Shown here piece after piece: positions 10,851-18,614 of a stretch of 64,000 bases of DNA. A program made the position numbers and the translations under genes. Below the pieces are notes generated by a model that ran no database searches, was not told the DNA's origin, and worked only from the letters and a program-made list of their open reading frames with translations. Within the stretch, counting starts at the first letter, position 1. Every line of letters starts with the position of its first letter. Source of the DNA: Actinoplanes palleronii (GTDB taxonomy: Bacteria; Actinomycetota; Actinomycetes; Mycobacteriales; Micromonosporaceae). The stretch lies in NCBI RefSeq assembly GCF_016862315.1, contig NZ_BOMS01000104.1, forward strand, positions 20,120 through 84,119, in the 5' to 3' direction.

Positions 10851-11630
10851 GTGTCCGATCCGCTGGTCCAGCTCACCGGCGTGGGCAAGAGCTACGGCCC
10901 GATCCGCGCCCTGTACGACGTCGACCTGCGCGTCGGTGCCGGCGAGGTGACCTGCGTGCTCGGCGACAACGGCGCCGGCAAGTCCACCCTCATCAAGGTC
11001 ATCTCCGGCCTGCACCCGCACACCTCGGGCTCGCTACGGGTCGACGGCGCCGAGCGGCGGTTCTCCTCGCCGCGGGAGGCGCTCGACCTCGGCATCGCGA
11101 CCGTCTACCAGGACCTCGCCGTGGTCCCGCTGATGGAGGTGTGGCGCAACTTCTTCCTCGGCTCGGAGCTCGTCGCCGGGCGCTTCCCGCTGGCCCGCAT
11201 GCGGATCCGGGAGATGAGACGGATCGCGGACCAGGAGCTGCGCAAGATGGGCATCGTCGTGGCCGACATCGATCAGCCGATCGGGACGCTCTCCGGCGGC
11301 CAGCGGCAGTGCGTGGCGATCGCCCGGGCGGTCTACTTCGGCGCCCGGGTGCTGATCCTGGACGAGCCCACCGCGGCGCTCGGCGTTAAGCAGTCCGGCG
11401 TGGTGCTCAGGTACATCGCGGCGGCCCGGGACGCGGGCCTCGGCGTCGTCTTCATCACCCACAACCCGCAGCACGCCTACCTGGTCGGCGACCACTTCGT
11501 GATCCTCAAACGGGGCGCGGCGGTGCTCGACGCCGCGCGTGGCCGGGTCACCCTGGACGAGCTGACCACCCAGATGGCCGGCGGCGACGAGCTGGCCGAA
11601 CTCTCCCGGGAACTGGGCCGCCCGGCATGA
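10851..11630 (+). CDS. Sugar ABC transporter ATP-binding protein (single NBD)
   Basis: A 259-residue ABC ATPase. Walker A is GDNGAGKST, the Q-loop is VYQDLAV, the signature is LSGGQRQ, Walker B is VLILDEPTAAL and the switch His is in FITHNP. Ribose-type ATPases such as RbsA usually carry two NBDs in about 500 residues; this one has a single NBD, so the transporter needs a homodimer. The GTG start is one base after the permease stop, and the stop overlaps iolG by 4 nt. Confidence 0.93.
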   Translation: MSDPLVQLTGVGKSYGPIRALYDVDLRVGAGEVTCVLGDNGAGKSTLIKVISGLHPHTSGSLRVDGAERRFSSPREALDLGIATVYQDLAVVPLMEVWRNFFLGSELVAGRFPLARMRIREMRRIADQELRKMGIVVADIDQPIGTLSGGQRQCVAIARAVYFGARVLILDEPTAALGVKQSGVVLRYIAAARDAGLGVVFITHNPQHAYLVGDHFVILKRGAAVLDAARGRVTLDELTTQMAGGDELAELSRELGRPA

Positions 11631-12637
11631 GGGCGGTGCTGCGGGTCGGCGTGATCGGCGCCGGCCTGATCGGGCGCGATCACATCCGGCGGCTGACCAC
11701 GGTCCTCGCCGGGATCGACGTGGTGGCGGTCGCCGACGTGGACGCGTTCGTGGCCGCGCAGGTGGCCGCGCCGCTCGGCGCCACCGTGTACCCGAACGGG
11801 CTGGCCCTGATCGCCGCGGACGAGGTGGACGCGGTACTGGTCTGCTCGTGGGGCGGCACCCACGAGGAGTACGTGCTCGCCGCGATCACCGCCGGCAAAC
11901 CGGTGTTCTGCGAGAAACCCCTGGCCACCACGCGGGAGGCGTGCCTGCGGATCGTGGCGGCAGAGGTCGGGCACGGGCGCCGGCTCGTCCAGGTCGGCTA
12001 CATGCGGCGCTACGACGCGGCCTACCGGGCGCTGAAACAGGTGCTGGACAGCGGGGTGATCGGCGCGCCGCTGATGATGCACTGCGCGCACCGCAACGCC
12101 GGCGTGCCGGCCTTCTACGAGCCGGAGAACACCATCACCGACACCGCGGTCCACGAGATCGACATGGTGCGGTGGATGTTCGGCGCGGAGATCGTCGCGG
12201 TCCGGGTGCTGCGCCCGCGGGTCAGCCGGAACGCCGGCAGCCTGCCGGACCCGCTGCTGCTGGTCCTGGAGTTGGCGAACGAGGTGCTCGTCGACGTGGA
12301 GATCTCGGTGAACGTCCGCTACGGATACGACATCCGCGGCGAGATCCTCGGCGAGGACGGCACGGTCTCGCTGGAGAACCCGGGCCTGATCGCGGTCCGG
12401 CACGCCGGGCGGCTGGCCGGCCCGGTGCCCGGCGACTGGCGGGACCGGTTCGCCACCGCCTACGACGTGGAGCTGCGCGAGTGGGCGGACTCGGTCATCG
12501 GGGGAGGGCCGCCGGTCGGGCCGGGGTCCTGGGACGGTTATGCCGCCGCGGTGGTCTCGGACGCCGCGGTGCGGGCGCTGCGAACCGGGGATCGGGTGGC
12601 GGTCACCGTCGACGAGCGGCCCGCGATCTATTCCTGA
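11627..12637 (+). CDS. iolG: Inositol 2-dehydrogenase (Gfo/Idh/MocA family)
   Basis: A 336-residue NAD(P)-dependent oxidoreductase. The Rossmann motif VGVIGAGLIGRDH is at residues 7-19, the cofactor-stacking motif is CEKPLATT, and the catalytic region contains YMRRYDAAY and DTAVHEIDMVRWM with the active His. In the inositol pathway this enzyme oxidises myo-inositol to scyllo-inosose, the first step. The ATG overlaps the ATPase stop. It is the last gene of the operon and is followed by a hairpin. Gfo/Idh paralogues with other polyol substrates cannot be excluded, but the context is strong. Confidence 0.9.
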   Translation: MRAVLRVGVIGAGLIGRDHIRRLTTVLAGIDVVAVADVDAFVAAQVAAPLGATVYPNGLALIAADEVDAVLVCSWGGTHEEYVLAAITAGKPVFCEKPLATTREACLRIVAAEVGHGRRLVQVGYMRRYDAAYRALKQVLDSGVIGAPLMMHCAHRNAGVPAFYEPENTITDTAVHEIDMVRWMFGAEIVAVRVLRPRVSRNAGSLPDPLLLVLELANEVLVDVEISVNVRYGYDIRGEILGEDGTVSLENPGLIAVRHAGRLAGPVPGDWRDRFATAYDVELREWADSVIGGGPPVGPGSWDGYAAAVVSDAAVRALRTGDRVAVTVDERPAIYS

Positions 12638-12647
12638 GCGGGCGGGA

Positions 12648-12681
12648 GTGTCATCGCCGACTACATTGGCGGCGATGACAC
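12648..12681 (+). terminator. Hairpin terminator after the inositol operon
   Basis: A perfect 12-bp stem (GTGTCATCGCCG at 12648-12659 and its complement at 12670-12681) with a 10-base loop lies 10 nt after the iolG stop. There is no T tract, so it is a hairpin-only terminator by position. The 230 bases beyond it, up to the methyltransferase gene, show nothing recognisable. Confidence 0.6.
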
Positions 12682-12914
12682 CCGGTCTTCGGGCGGACAC
12701 GCCAGCGTTTTCCAGTCCGGCTGTTCCAGTCCCGGCGGTTTTCCGGCCCGACTGTTTTCCGCCCCGCTGGGGCAAGGCTACCCCATTGATCTTGTTCATC
12801 GGCTTGATCACGTGATGTGGGGATTGTCCGAAGTCCGTCCGAACCCGGCGGTTCCGGTCGTCGCTCTGCCTGTGGTGAAAACCCGGGGCCGAGGCGCCGC
12901 CTCAGCCCCGGAGA

Positions 12915-13517
12915 TCACTCGGGCAGCTGGGCCAGCGCGAAGATCTGGCTCTCCTGCGGACCGTCGGTGGGGGTGAAGAAGACCGTCTCGATGCTGATGA
13001 CGGTGAAGCCGTGCGCTTCGAGGACCGCCTTGAGGTCCGGCTCCAGATAACCGGAGACGGTCACCGGGACGCCCATGAACTCGATCGGGATGCTGTCGGC
13101 ATCAAAATTGACCATGCCGATCGCGAAGTGGCCGCCCGGCTTCAACCAGCCGGCGACCTTGTCGAAGGTGCGTTCGATATCGGCCTTGCTGAGCATGAGC
13201 AGCGAGAAGAACGCGGTGACCGCGTCGAACGTCCCGAAGTTGTCGGGCAGTTCGGCGAAGTTGGCGTGCACGAACTCGGCCGCGGGCACCTGCTCGCGAG
13301 CCAGGCGCAACATCCCCTCGGCGATGTCGACACCCACCACGCGGTGATCGGACTCGGTCAGGACCTTGGCGGTGGGAACACCGGTGCCGCAGCCCAGATC
13401 GAGTACTGCGGCGCCGGCCGGTAACAACGAGCTGATGCGCTCGATCAGGGCCGACTGGAACGGATTATGGCTGTGCTCGCCCTGGTATTTCTCAGCGAGT
13501 TGATCGAAAACCTCCAT
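12915..13517 (-). CDS. Class I SAM-dependent methyltransferase
   Basis: A 200-residue methyltransferase. The SAM-binding motif I is VLDLGCGTGVPTAKVL, motif II is VVGVDIAEGML, and a FDAVTAFFSLLML post-motif follows. The C-terminal half has the WLKPGGHFAIGM strand. The substrate is unknown. The ATG at 13517 is preferred over a GTG at 13526 because a TACTGT -10-like hexamer overlaps the GTG and sits seven bases before the ATG, as in leaderless genes; no ribosome site is seen for either. It stands alone on the minus strand. Confidence 0.88.
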   Translation of the reverse strand: MEVFDQLAEKYQGEHSHNPFQSALIERISSLLPAGAAVLDLGCGTGVPTAKVLTESDHRVVGVDIAEGMLRLAREQVPAAEFVHANFAELPDNFGTFDAVTAFFSLLMLSKADIERTFDKVAGWLKPGGHFAIGMVNFDADSIPIEFMGVPVTVSGYLEPDLKAVLEAHGFTVISIETVFFTPTDGPQESQIFALAQLPE

Positions 13518-13524
13518 GGCGTCC

Positions 13525-13530
13525 ACAGTA
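13525..13530 (-). promoter_or_regulatory. -10 hexamer of a probable leaderless methyltransferase transcript
   Basis: TACTGT reads toward the gene and ends seven bases before the ATG at 13517. This places the expected transcript start at the start codon. Confidence 0.4.
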
Positions 13531-13544
13531 GAAGAAGATCACCG

Positions 13545-14240
13545 TCAAAGCAGCCGGGTCGCGCCCTCGGCGGCGATCCGTTCCTCCAGGCGGGACCGGT
13601 CCAGGTTGGCGCAGAGCACGATCGACGCGCCCGCGGTGAGCGGGGCCAGCAGCCAGATCAGCGGTTCCTCGGTCTCGGACGCGTCGATCAGCACCCGGTC
13701 GCCGCGCCCGATCCCGCGGGACCGGGCGACACTCGCGGCGATCGCGCCGTACTCACCGAACGTCGTGCCGTCCGGCGTCGCGATGTCGAAGGCCCGAGCG
13801 CGACCTTGCGGCGGGGTCGCGCCGAGATGGGCCCGCACGGCCTCCGGGAAATCCCGGTATTTTTCCGGTACGTCCGGGCTCGGTCCGCCGTTCGGCGCCA
13901 GACCGAGGACAAACTGGTGCTGAGCCAGGGGTACGTCGTCGAGCCAGTTGTCCACCCGTCGCCGCTCCACGAACGTGACGTCCAGCGCCGGCCCGCCACT
14001 GATCAGCCCGGCCGTGCTCCACCCGCGGAACGACACCGCGAGCCCGGCCGACCACGCGCCGAGCAGCACCGCCGCGGTCTGCCAGTGCGGCGGCAGCAGC
14101 ACGCCGGCCCGGTGGCCGGGCCGCAGCCCGCACTCCCCGGTGAGCAGCGACGCCGCGGCGGCACTCCAGTCACCCAGCTCACCGGCGGTCAGCCCGACCC
14201 GCTCCCCGGTGGCGTCGTCGTAGTACGTGAAGAGTTCCAT
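13545..14240 (-). CDS. TIGR03089 family protein
   Basis: A 231-residue actinobacterial protein resembling a shortened AMP-binding (acyl-CoA synthetase) N-domain. It has a FTYYDDATGERVGLTAGELGDW start, a GHRAGVLLPPHWQTAAVLLGAW helix and a late ASIVLCANLD strand, the TIGR03089 pattern. It lacks the acyl-adenylate P-loop (SSGTTGxPK) and the C-terminal lid, so it is probably not an active ligase. Function is unknown. The ATG at 14240 is used; an in-frame GTG six bases upstream is possible. It is followed closely by the methyltransferase gene. Confidence 0.8.
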   Translation of the reverse strand: MELFTYYDDATGERVGLTAGELGDWSAAAASLLTGECGLRPGHRAGVLLPPHWQTAAVLLGAWSAGLAVSFRGWSTAGLISGGPALDVTFVERRRVDNWLDDVPLAQHQFVLGLAPNGGPSPDVPEKYRDFPEAVRAHLGATPPQGRARAFDIATPDGTTFGEYGAIAASVARSRGIGRGDRVLIDASETEEPLIWLLAPLTAGASIVLCANLDRSRLEERIAAEGATRLL

Positions 14241-14303
14241 CGCCACCCAACCTACCGAGCCCCCACGGACCCCCGGCCGGCGCTGACCGCCGTCCCGGCG
14301 GCC

Positions 14304-14391
14304 GGGAGGCACCCCCAGCGCCAGCCGAGATCCGCCGGCTGGTTCTGAGGGGTGTCTCGGCGGTCGGGAGGCACCCCTCGGGACCAGCCGG
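14304..14391. repeat. Dispersed hairpin element, copy A (one and a half copies)
   Basis: Arms at 14335-14358 and 14368-14391 are complementary over 24 positions except three T:G pairs, which are wobbles in a plus-strand RNA. The core is GGGGTGTCTC facing GAGGCACCCC. A half copy (GGGAGGCACCCCCAGCGCCA) lies at 14304-14323. A near-identical element occurs at 28602-28658, and a looser relative at 22254-22294. All are intergenic. Here it lies downstream of the 14450-14734 gene and may end its transcript. Confidence 0.75.
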
Positions 14392-14449
14392 GGTGGGGTG
14401 GCGCGGTGCGGTCCGGACCGGCGCTGGCCTCGCGCGGCTCGACGGCGGG

Positions 14450-14734
14450 TCAGGCGGCGTTGTGGAAGCGGGACAGTTCGCGGGCCTCGGCGGCGTATCG
14501 GGCCAGCAGGTGGACGGTCCGCGGCCCGGCTTCGCCGTCGGGGATCAGGCCGACCCGGGACTGGAAGGCGGCCACCGCCTCGTCCAGGTCGGCGCTCGTG
14601 GGGCCGACCTGGACGTCGAAGTCGGCGAAGAGTGCGCGCAGGCTCTCCGGGTCGGCGCTCGGTGCCGGTTCGGCCCAGCCGATCAGGCCGCCGACGGCGG
14701 TGCCGACCATGTTCAGCATTCCTCGTCCGGTCAT
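14450..14734 (-). CDS. Small peptidoglycan-binding-like protein
   Basis: A 94-residue protein. Residues 48-80 (DLDEAVAAFQSRVGLIPDGE and the following AGPRTVHLL) match the helical PG_binding_1 repeat (LDxAVxxFQxxxGLxxDGxxGPxT). The N-terminal 20 residues are weakly hydrophobic (MLNMVGTAVGGLIGWAEPAP) and no clear signal peptidase site is seen, so its location is uncertain. The ATG has a good GGGGAGG ribosome site. It probably binds cell wall or is a remnant of a larger wall enzyme. Confidence 0.65.
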   Translation of the reverse strand: MTGRGMLNMVGTAVGGLIGWAEPAPSADPESLRALFADFDVQVGPTSADLDEAVAAFQSRVGLIPDGEAGPRTVHLLARYAAEARELSRFHNAA

Positions 14735-14853
14735 TGGTGCCTCCCCGATGCGGTGTCGGACTCCAGCATCGGAAGTTCTGCTGTGTCCGGCATCTGCCGA
14801 GGGTCCCGATCAGCTGTGTATCCCTGCACCTTTCGGCCGATCCGGCCGGGAGG

Positions 14854-15222
14854 TCAGGGGCAGAGATCGGTGTGCGCGACGGTGATCAGCTGGTGGGCCT
14901 GTGCGGGCGAGACACCGTAGGCGGTGAGGACGGTCTTGCGGCCGTCGCGGAGGGAGGCGCAGGCGGCGACGCCCAGGTCGGCGATCTCCTCGTCACGGCG
15001 GTCGACGGCGAGTTCCGGGAGCTGTTGTCGTACCGAAGCGACGAAGCGGCCCGGACCGGCCGCGGGCGGTGCCGGGGAAGCGGACACCGGGAGGGGATCG
15101 GCCGCGGGCGAGGAGAGCGAGCGGCCCTGGACCCAGACCGGGTCCGGGGCCGAGCAGCCGGCCAGCGGGGTGAGTAGCAGCGCGGCGAGGCTCGCGGTTC
15201 GGGCGAAACGTCCAGGAATCAC
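14854..15222 (-). CDS. DUF732-like lipoprotein
   Basis: A 122-residue lipoprotein. The signal sequence ends at LAGC with the lipidated Cys near residue 23, followed by a Pro/Ala/Ser linker. The C-terminal 60 residues (FVASVRQQLPELAVDRRDEE, then GVAACASLRDG, ending HTDLCP) fit the DUF732 pattern of small secreted actinobacterial proteins with two Cys that may form a disulfide. The start is GTG with no clear ribosome site. Function is unknown. Confidence 0.7.
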   Translation of the reverse strand: MIPGRFARTASLAALLLTPLAGCSAPDPVWVQGRSLSSPAADPLPVSASPAPPAAGPGRFVASVRQQLPELAVDRRDEEIADLGVAACASLRDGRKTVLTAYGVSPAQAHQLITVAHTDLCP

Positions 15223-15356
15223 GGGGAGAACGTAGATCGTGGCGCATCGTCCGAGTGGTCCGGCGCACCGACCCGGACGGGGGACCCCGGACGGTGGTGG
15301 CGTACAGCCAAGTCACAGACGGCTCACCGGTTCGGGACAATTTTCCGAGCGAAGTT

Positions 15357-16247
15357 ATGGACATGACCGAGCTGCTGAACCGCCGCCCCGCTGACGACCA
15401 CTACGCCGCCTACCCGGTGTTCCCGCCGGCCCACCACATCCCGCCGATGATGGTCGAGACGCCGCGCGACCCGCGGTGGAAGCGCCGGATCGCCGGTGGC
15501 GCCGCAGTCCTGGTGCTGGTCGGCGGGGGTGGCAGCGCCGGCGCGTTCCTGACCGAGCGGTACCGCGACGGTGGCGCGGCGTCCGCCACCAGCAGCGCGG
15601 CCGGCACCACGATCGCCTCGACCACGGTCACCGAGGACACCGACCTGGCCCCGATCGTCGCGAAGGTGCAGGCCAGCGTCGTGACCGTGCTCGTCGACGG
15701 TGCCCGGGAGTCGTCGCTCGGCTCCGGGGTGGTGCTCAGCGAGGACGGCCTGATCCTCACCAACAACCACGTGATCTCGTCGAACGGCACGGTCAGCGTG
15801 CGGCTCTCCACCGGCAGCACGGTGCCGGCCAAGGTGGTCGCCGCGGACGCCACCCACGACCTGGCGCTGGTCCAGGCGACCGGGCTGAGCGGGCTGACCC
15901 CGGTCACGTTCGGCACCGACGACTCGGTCGCGGTGGGCGACACGGTGCTGGCGTTCGGCGCGCCGCTCGGGTTGGAGGGCACCGTCACCTCGGGCATCGT
16001 GTCCGCTCTCGATCGCAGCCTGGACACCGGGGACGAGAAGCTCAGCGGGCTGCTGCAGACCGACGCCGCGATCAACCAGGGCAATTCCGGCGGCGCGCTG
16101 GTGGACATGTCCGGCCGGGTGGTCGGGATCAACGTGGCCATCGCCACCTCCGGGGACAGCACCGGGAGTGTGGGCCTCGGCTTCGCGATCCCGGCCGGCA
16201 CGGTGACCGGTGTGGTCACCCAGCTGGAAGCGCAGATCGCGAGCTGA
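15357..16247 (+). CDS. HtrA/DegP-like trypsin-type serine protease without PDZ
   Basis: A 296-residue membrane-anchored protease. A cytoplasmic Pro/His-rich N-terminus is followed by a membrane segment at about 45-65 and an extracytoplasmic S1C protease domain. The catalytic triad is visible: His138 (LTNNHV), Asp168 (HDLALV) and Ser244 (QGNSGGAL). The usual C-terminal PDZ domain is missing; the protein stops after the last beta-barrel strands. It likely acts on surface proteins under stress. The ATG at 15357 or six bases later could be used. The 3' end overlaps the convergent monooxygenase gene by 32 nt. Confidence 0.88.
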   Translation: MDMTELLNRRPADDHYAAYPVFPPAHHIPPMMVETPRDPRWKRRIAGGAAVLVLVGGGGSAGAFLTERYRDGGAASATSSAAGTTIASTTVTEDTDLAPIVAKVQASVVTVLVDGARESSLGSGVVLSEDGLILTNNHVISSNGTVSVRLSTGSTVPAKVVAADATHDLALVQATGLSGLTPVTFGTDDSVAVGDTVLAFGAPLGLEGTVTSGIVSALDRSLDTGDEKLSGLLQTDAAINQGNSGGALVDMSGRVVGINVAIATSGDSTGSVGLGFAIPAGTVTGVVTQLEAQIAS

Positions 16248-17718
16248 CCGGGTCAGGGTCGCCGAACCAGCGCCGGAGCGCGGCGCGCAATGACGAGGTG
16301 TCCGGTGTGGTCGCTTCGCTCGACCAGGCCACGTAGTTGTCCGGCCGGACCAGCATGGCGGTTCCCGCCGGCAGCGGTGTGGTGGTCACCAGATCGACCC
16401 GGTCCCGCCACGGCGCGACAACCGGAGCGAGCGTGCCGGTGGTGTCGACGAGCAACGGCCGTCCACTGTGGGTCAGCGAACCCAGGTCGGGTGCGAAGTC
16501 TCCGACACCGTCGTACCGGAAATCAGTGCCGGCGATGAGCGCGGCCAGACGCCGGACCACCTCCGGTTCCTCCAAGATCTCGCTGAAGAGCGCGCGCAGC
16601 GCGGTCACCGCCGGACCCGGGCCGGCCAGCAACGCCTGCGCCTGGGTGTGCATGACGACCCGTTCGGCCACCGGCCGGCGCTCCGACTCGTAGGTGTCCA
16701 GCAGCCCGTCCGGCGCCCAGCCGCGCACCTCGGCGGCGAGCTTCCAGCCCAGGTTGATCGCGTCCTGCAGGCCCAGGTTGAGGCCAGGCCCGCCCATCGC
16801 GGAGTGCACGTGGGCGGCGTCGCCGAGCAGCACGACCCGGCCCCGGCGATAGCGGTCGGCGATCCGGGTGTTGCCGCCGGACAATCGGCGCAGCACCTGC
16901 GGACCCGGGCCGGTCGGCGGCAGCAGCGGCACGTCGGCGCCGAGCACGTAACCCACCGTTTCGAGCACCTCGGGCAGCGTCACCGGATCGTCGCCGGCCG
17001 GCCGCGCGGTGGTGCTCGCGGTGATCAGATTCCGCCCGTCCGGGAACGGCGCGAAGGCGACCAGACCGCGTTCGGTGCGGTGGTGCTGGAACGGCGGGAC
17101 CGTGCCGTAGCCGGGGACGACCAGGCCACCGGTCCGCGGATCGCGGAACTCGGCGGGGACGTCGACCGTGGCGGTGCGGGAAACCGACTGGTCCTCGGTG
17201 ATGCCGGGGAACGCGAAGCCGGACAGCTTGCGGGTCCGGCTGCGACCCCCGTCCGCCGCGACCAGGTGACGCGCCTCGATCCGGTAGGCGCCGTCCGGGC
17301 CGGTCACCTCGGCGACCACCCGATCGTCCTTCTGATCGAGAGCGGTCAGCTGGTGTCCACTGCGGATCTCGACCCCGAGTTCGGCGGCGCGTTCGGCGAG
17401 CATCGCCTCGATCTTCTGCTGCGGGACCAGGAGCAGATGCAGCGGGTTGTCGGGGATCTCGGCAAGCGACAGCGGGAACGCGCCGAAGATGTGGCCGGGT
17501 GCCGGCTCCGGCGCATCCGGGCGGCCGGTCAGCCGTTCGTGCAGGCCGCGCCGGTGCAGCATCGGGACGACCTGGCCGACCAGGCCGTTCGCGCGCTGCT
17601 CGGTGGACGGCCCGGTGCGGAGTTCCAGCACGATCGGGGTGACTCCGGCCAGGGCGAGTTCGCAGGCGAGCATGAGTCCGTTGGGTCCCGCTCCGACGAT
17701 GACAACCTCAAAAATCAT
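16216..17718 (-). CDS. FAD-dependent monooxygenase (aromatic hydroxylase type)
   Basis: A 500-residue flavoprotein of the PheA/TetX class. The FAD-binding GAGPNGLMLACELALAG motif is at residues 8-24, the DG motif is HLVAADGGRSRTRK, and the second FAD motif is RVVLLGDAAHVHSAMGGPGL. A short thioredoxin-like C-terminal domain follows (PLLVDTTGTLAPVVAPWRDR), as in rifampicin and polyketide hydroxylases. The ATG at 17718 has GGGGG upstream; an earlier in-frame start would add 22 unmatched residues. A TetR gene lies upstream on the same strand and probably controls it, suggesting detoxification of an aromatic compound. Confidence 0.88.
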   Translation of the reverse strand: MIFEVVIVGAGPNGLMLACELALAGVTPIVLELRTGPSTEQRANGLVGQVVPMLHRRGLHERLTGRPDAPEPAPGHIFGAFPLSLAEIPDNPLHLLLVPQQKIEAMLAERAAELGVEIRSGHQLTALDQKDDRVVAEVTGPDGAYRIEARHLVAADGGRSRTRKLSGFAFPGITEDQSVSRTATVDVPAEFRDPRTGGLVVPGYGTVPPFQHHRTERGLVAFAPFPDGRNLITASTTARPAGDDPVTLPEVLETVGYVLGADVPLLPPTGPGPQVLRRLSGGNTRIADRYRRGRVVLLGDAAHVHSAMGGPGLNLGLQDAINLGWKLAAEVRGWAPDGLLDTYESERRPVAERVVMHTQAQALLAGPGPAVTALRALFSEILEEPEVVRRLAALIAGTDFRYDGVGDFAPDLGSLTHSGRPLLVDTTGTLAPVVAPWRDRVDLVTTTPLPAGTAMLVRPDNYVAWSSEATTPDTSSLRAALRRWFGDPDPVSSRSALPAG

Positions 17719-17835
17719 GACAAAACCCCCAATTTTGTACGACGAAAAGCACCGATTGTCGTGCTCGTGACATCCGCAGCTCAAGGGCTGGGGCGTGCCG
17801 AGGGCGGCCGTGCCGGCCGGCGGCGGCCGGCGTGC

Positions 17836-17922
17836 GTGGATCCGGCGGTCGTGCGGTTCAGCGGCCGGTGGGTGTGGGTGGATCCGGCGGTCGTGCCGGT
17901 CGGCAGCGGCCGGTGGGTGTCG
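17836..17922. repeat. Two imperfect tandem repeats (about 42-45 bp)
   Basis: GTGGATCCGGCGGTCGTG followed by a GCGGCCGGTGGGTGT block occurs twice, starting at 17836 and 17878. It lies in the gap between the TetR gene and the monooxygenase gene it may control. No known motif is recognised in it. Confidence 0.6.
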
Positions 17923-17931
17923 GTTCGGCGG

Positions 17932-18546
17932 TCAGGGCTGGGGTAGGCCGGCCCGGAGCTGGCCCAGCGCCTCGACCAGCAGCTCCGGAACCGAGTCGCG
18001 GCCGAGACCGGTCCCGCTCAGCCAGTGCGCGACCACCGCGTCGTTGGCCGCCAGCAGCGCCGCCGCGACCAGCTTCGGATAGAGATCCCGGTCCACGTCG
18101 AGGCCGGTCCGGTCGGCGACCGCGGCCCCGATCGCGTGTGTCGCGTCCGCCCCGCCGCGCAGGATCTCGGCCTGCAGCGCCGGCACCGCCATCATCCGCC
18201 GCAGCCCGGCGGCCCAGCTGTCGTGATCCGGCTCCGGGTGGGCCAGGACCTCGGGCCCCGGCGCGAACTGCTCCAGCACCGCCTGGGTGATCGCGTCCCA
18301 CAGCGGCTCGCCGGCCGGGCGGGCGCGCAGCGAGTCGGCGACCGCGAAGCAGCGGTCCCGGTGCCGGGCCGCGACCGCCTCGGCCTTGCTGGAGAAGTAG
18401 TTGTTGTAGGTGCGCGGGGACACCCCGGCGGCCGCCGCGATGTCCTCCACCAGCACGCGGTCATAACCGCGCTCGACGACGAGCCGGATCGCCGCCCAGC
18501 TCAGCGCCGTCCGGGTGGCCTGCTTCTTGGTCTCCCGGAGTCCCAT
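17932..18546 (-). CDS. TetR family transcriptional regulator
   Basis: A 204-residue regulator. The N-terminal helix-turn-helix (TRTALSWAAIRLVVERGYDR, then VEDIAAAAGVSPRTYNNYFSSK) is at residues 10-50, and the C-terminal ligand domain is divergent as usual. The ATG at 18546 is chosen because the helix-turn-helix begins right after it. It is upstream of, and on the same strand as, the FAD monooxygenase (214-nt gap). A two-tier palindrome directly upstream could be its operator. Confidence 0.9.
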   Translation of the reverse strand: MGLRETKKQATRTALSWAAIRLVVERGYDRVLVEDIAAAAGVSPRTYNNYFSSKAEAVAARHRDRCFAVADSLRARPAGEPLWDAITQAVLEQFAPGPEVLAHPEPDHDSWAAGLRRMMAVPALQAEILRGGADATHAIGAAVADRTGLDVDRDLYPKLVAAALLAANDAVVAHWLSGTGLGRDSVPELLVEALGQLRAGLPQP

Positions 18547-18561
18547 GTGGACCAGGTTAAC

Positions 18562-18602
18562 AAAAACTGCGCGCCACGCAAAGGTGCGTGACACGCAGTT
18601 TT
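18562..18602 (-). terminator. Two-tier palindrome: terminator of ABC exporter or TetR operator
   Basis: AAAACTGCG at 18563-18571 pairs with CGCAGTTTT at 18594-18602, and an inner CACGCA/TGCGTG pair (18575-18580, 18585-18590) is nested inside. On the minus strand the hairpin ends in a T run, as an intrinsic terminator for the exporter would. It also lies 16-56 nt before the TetR start codon, where an autoregulatory operator would sit. Both roles are possible. Confidence 0.6.
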
Positions 18603-18614
18603 CTCAGCTTGCCC

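Noticed and set aside
12638..12914. A small gene between iolG and the methyltransferase
   Set aside because: Short open frames there lack ribosome sites and recognisable products; only the terminator hairpin is supported.
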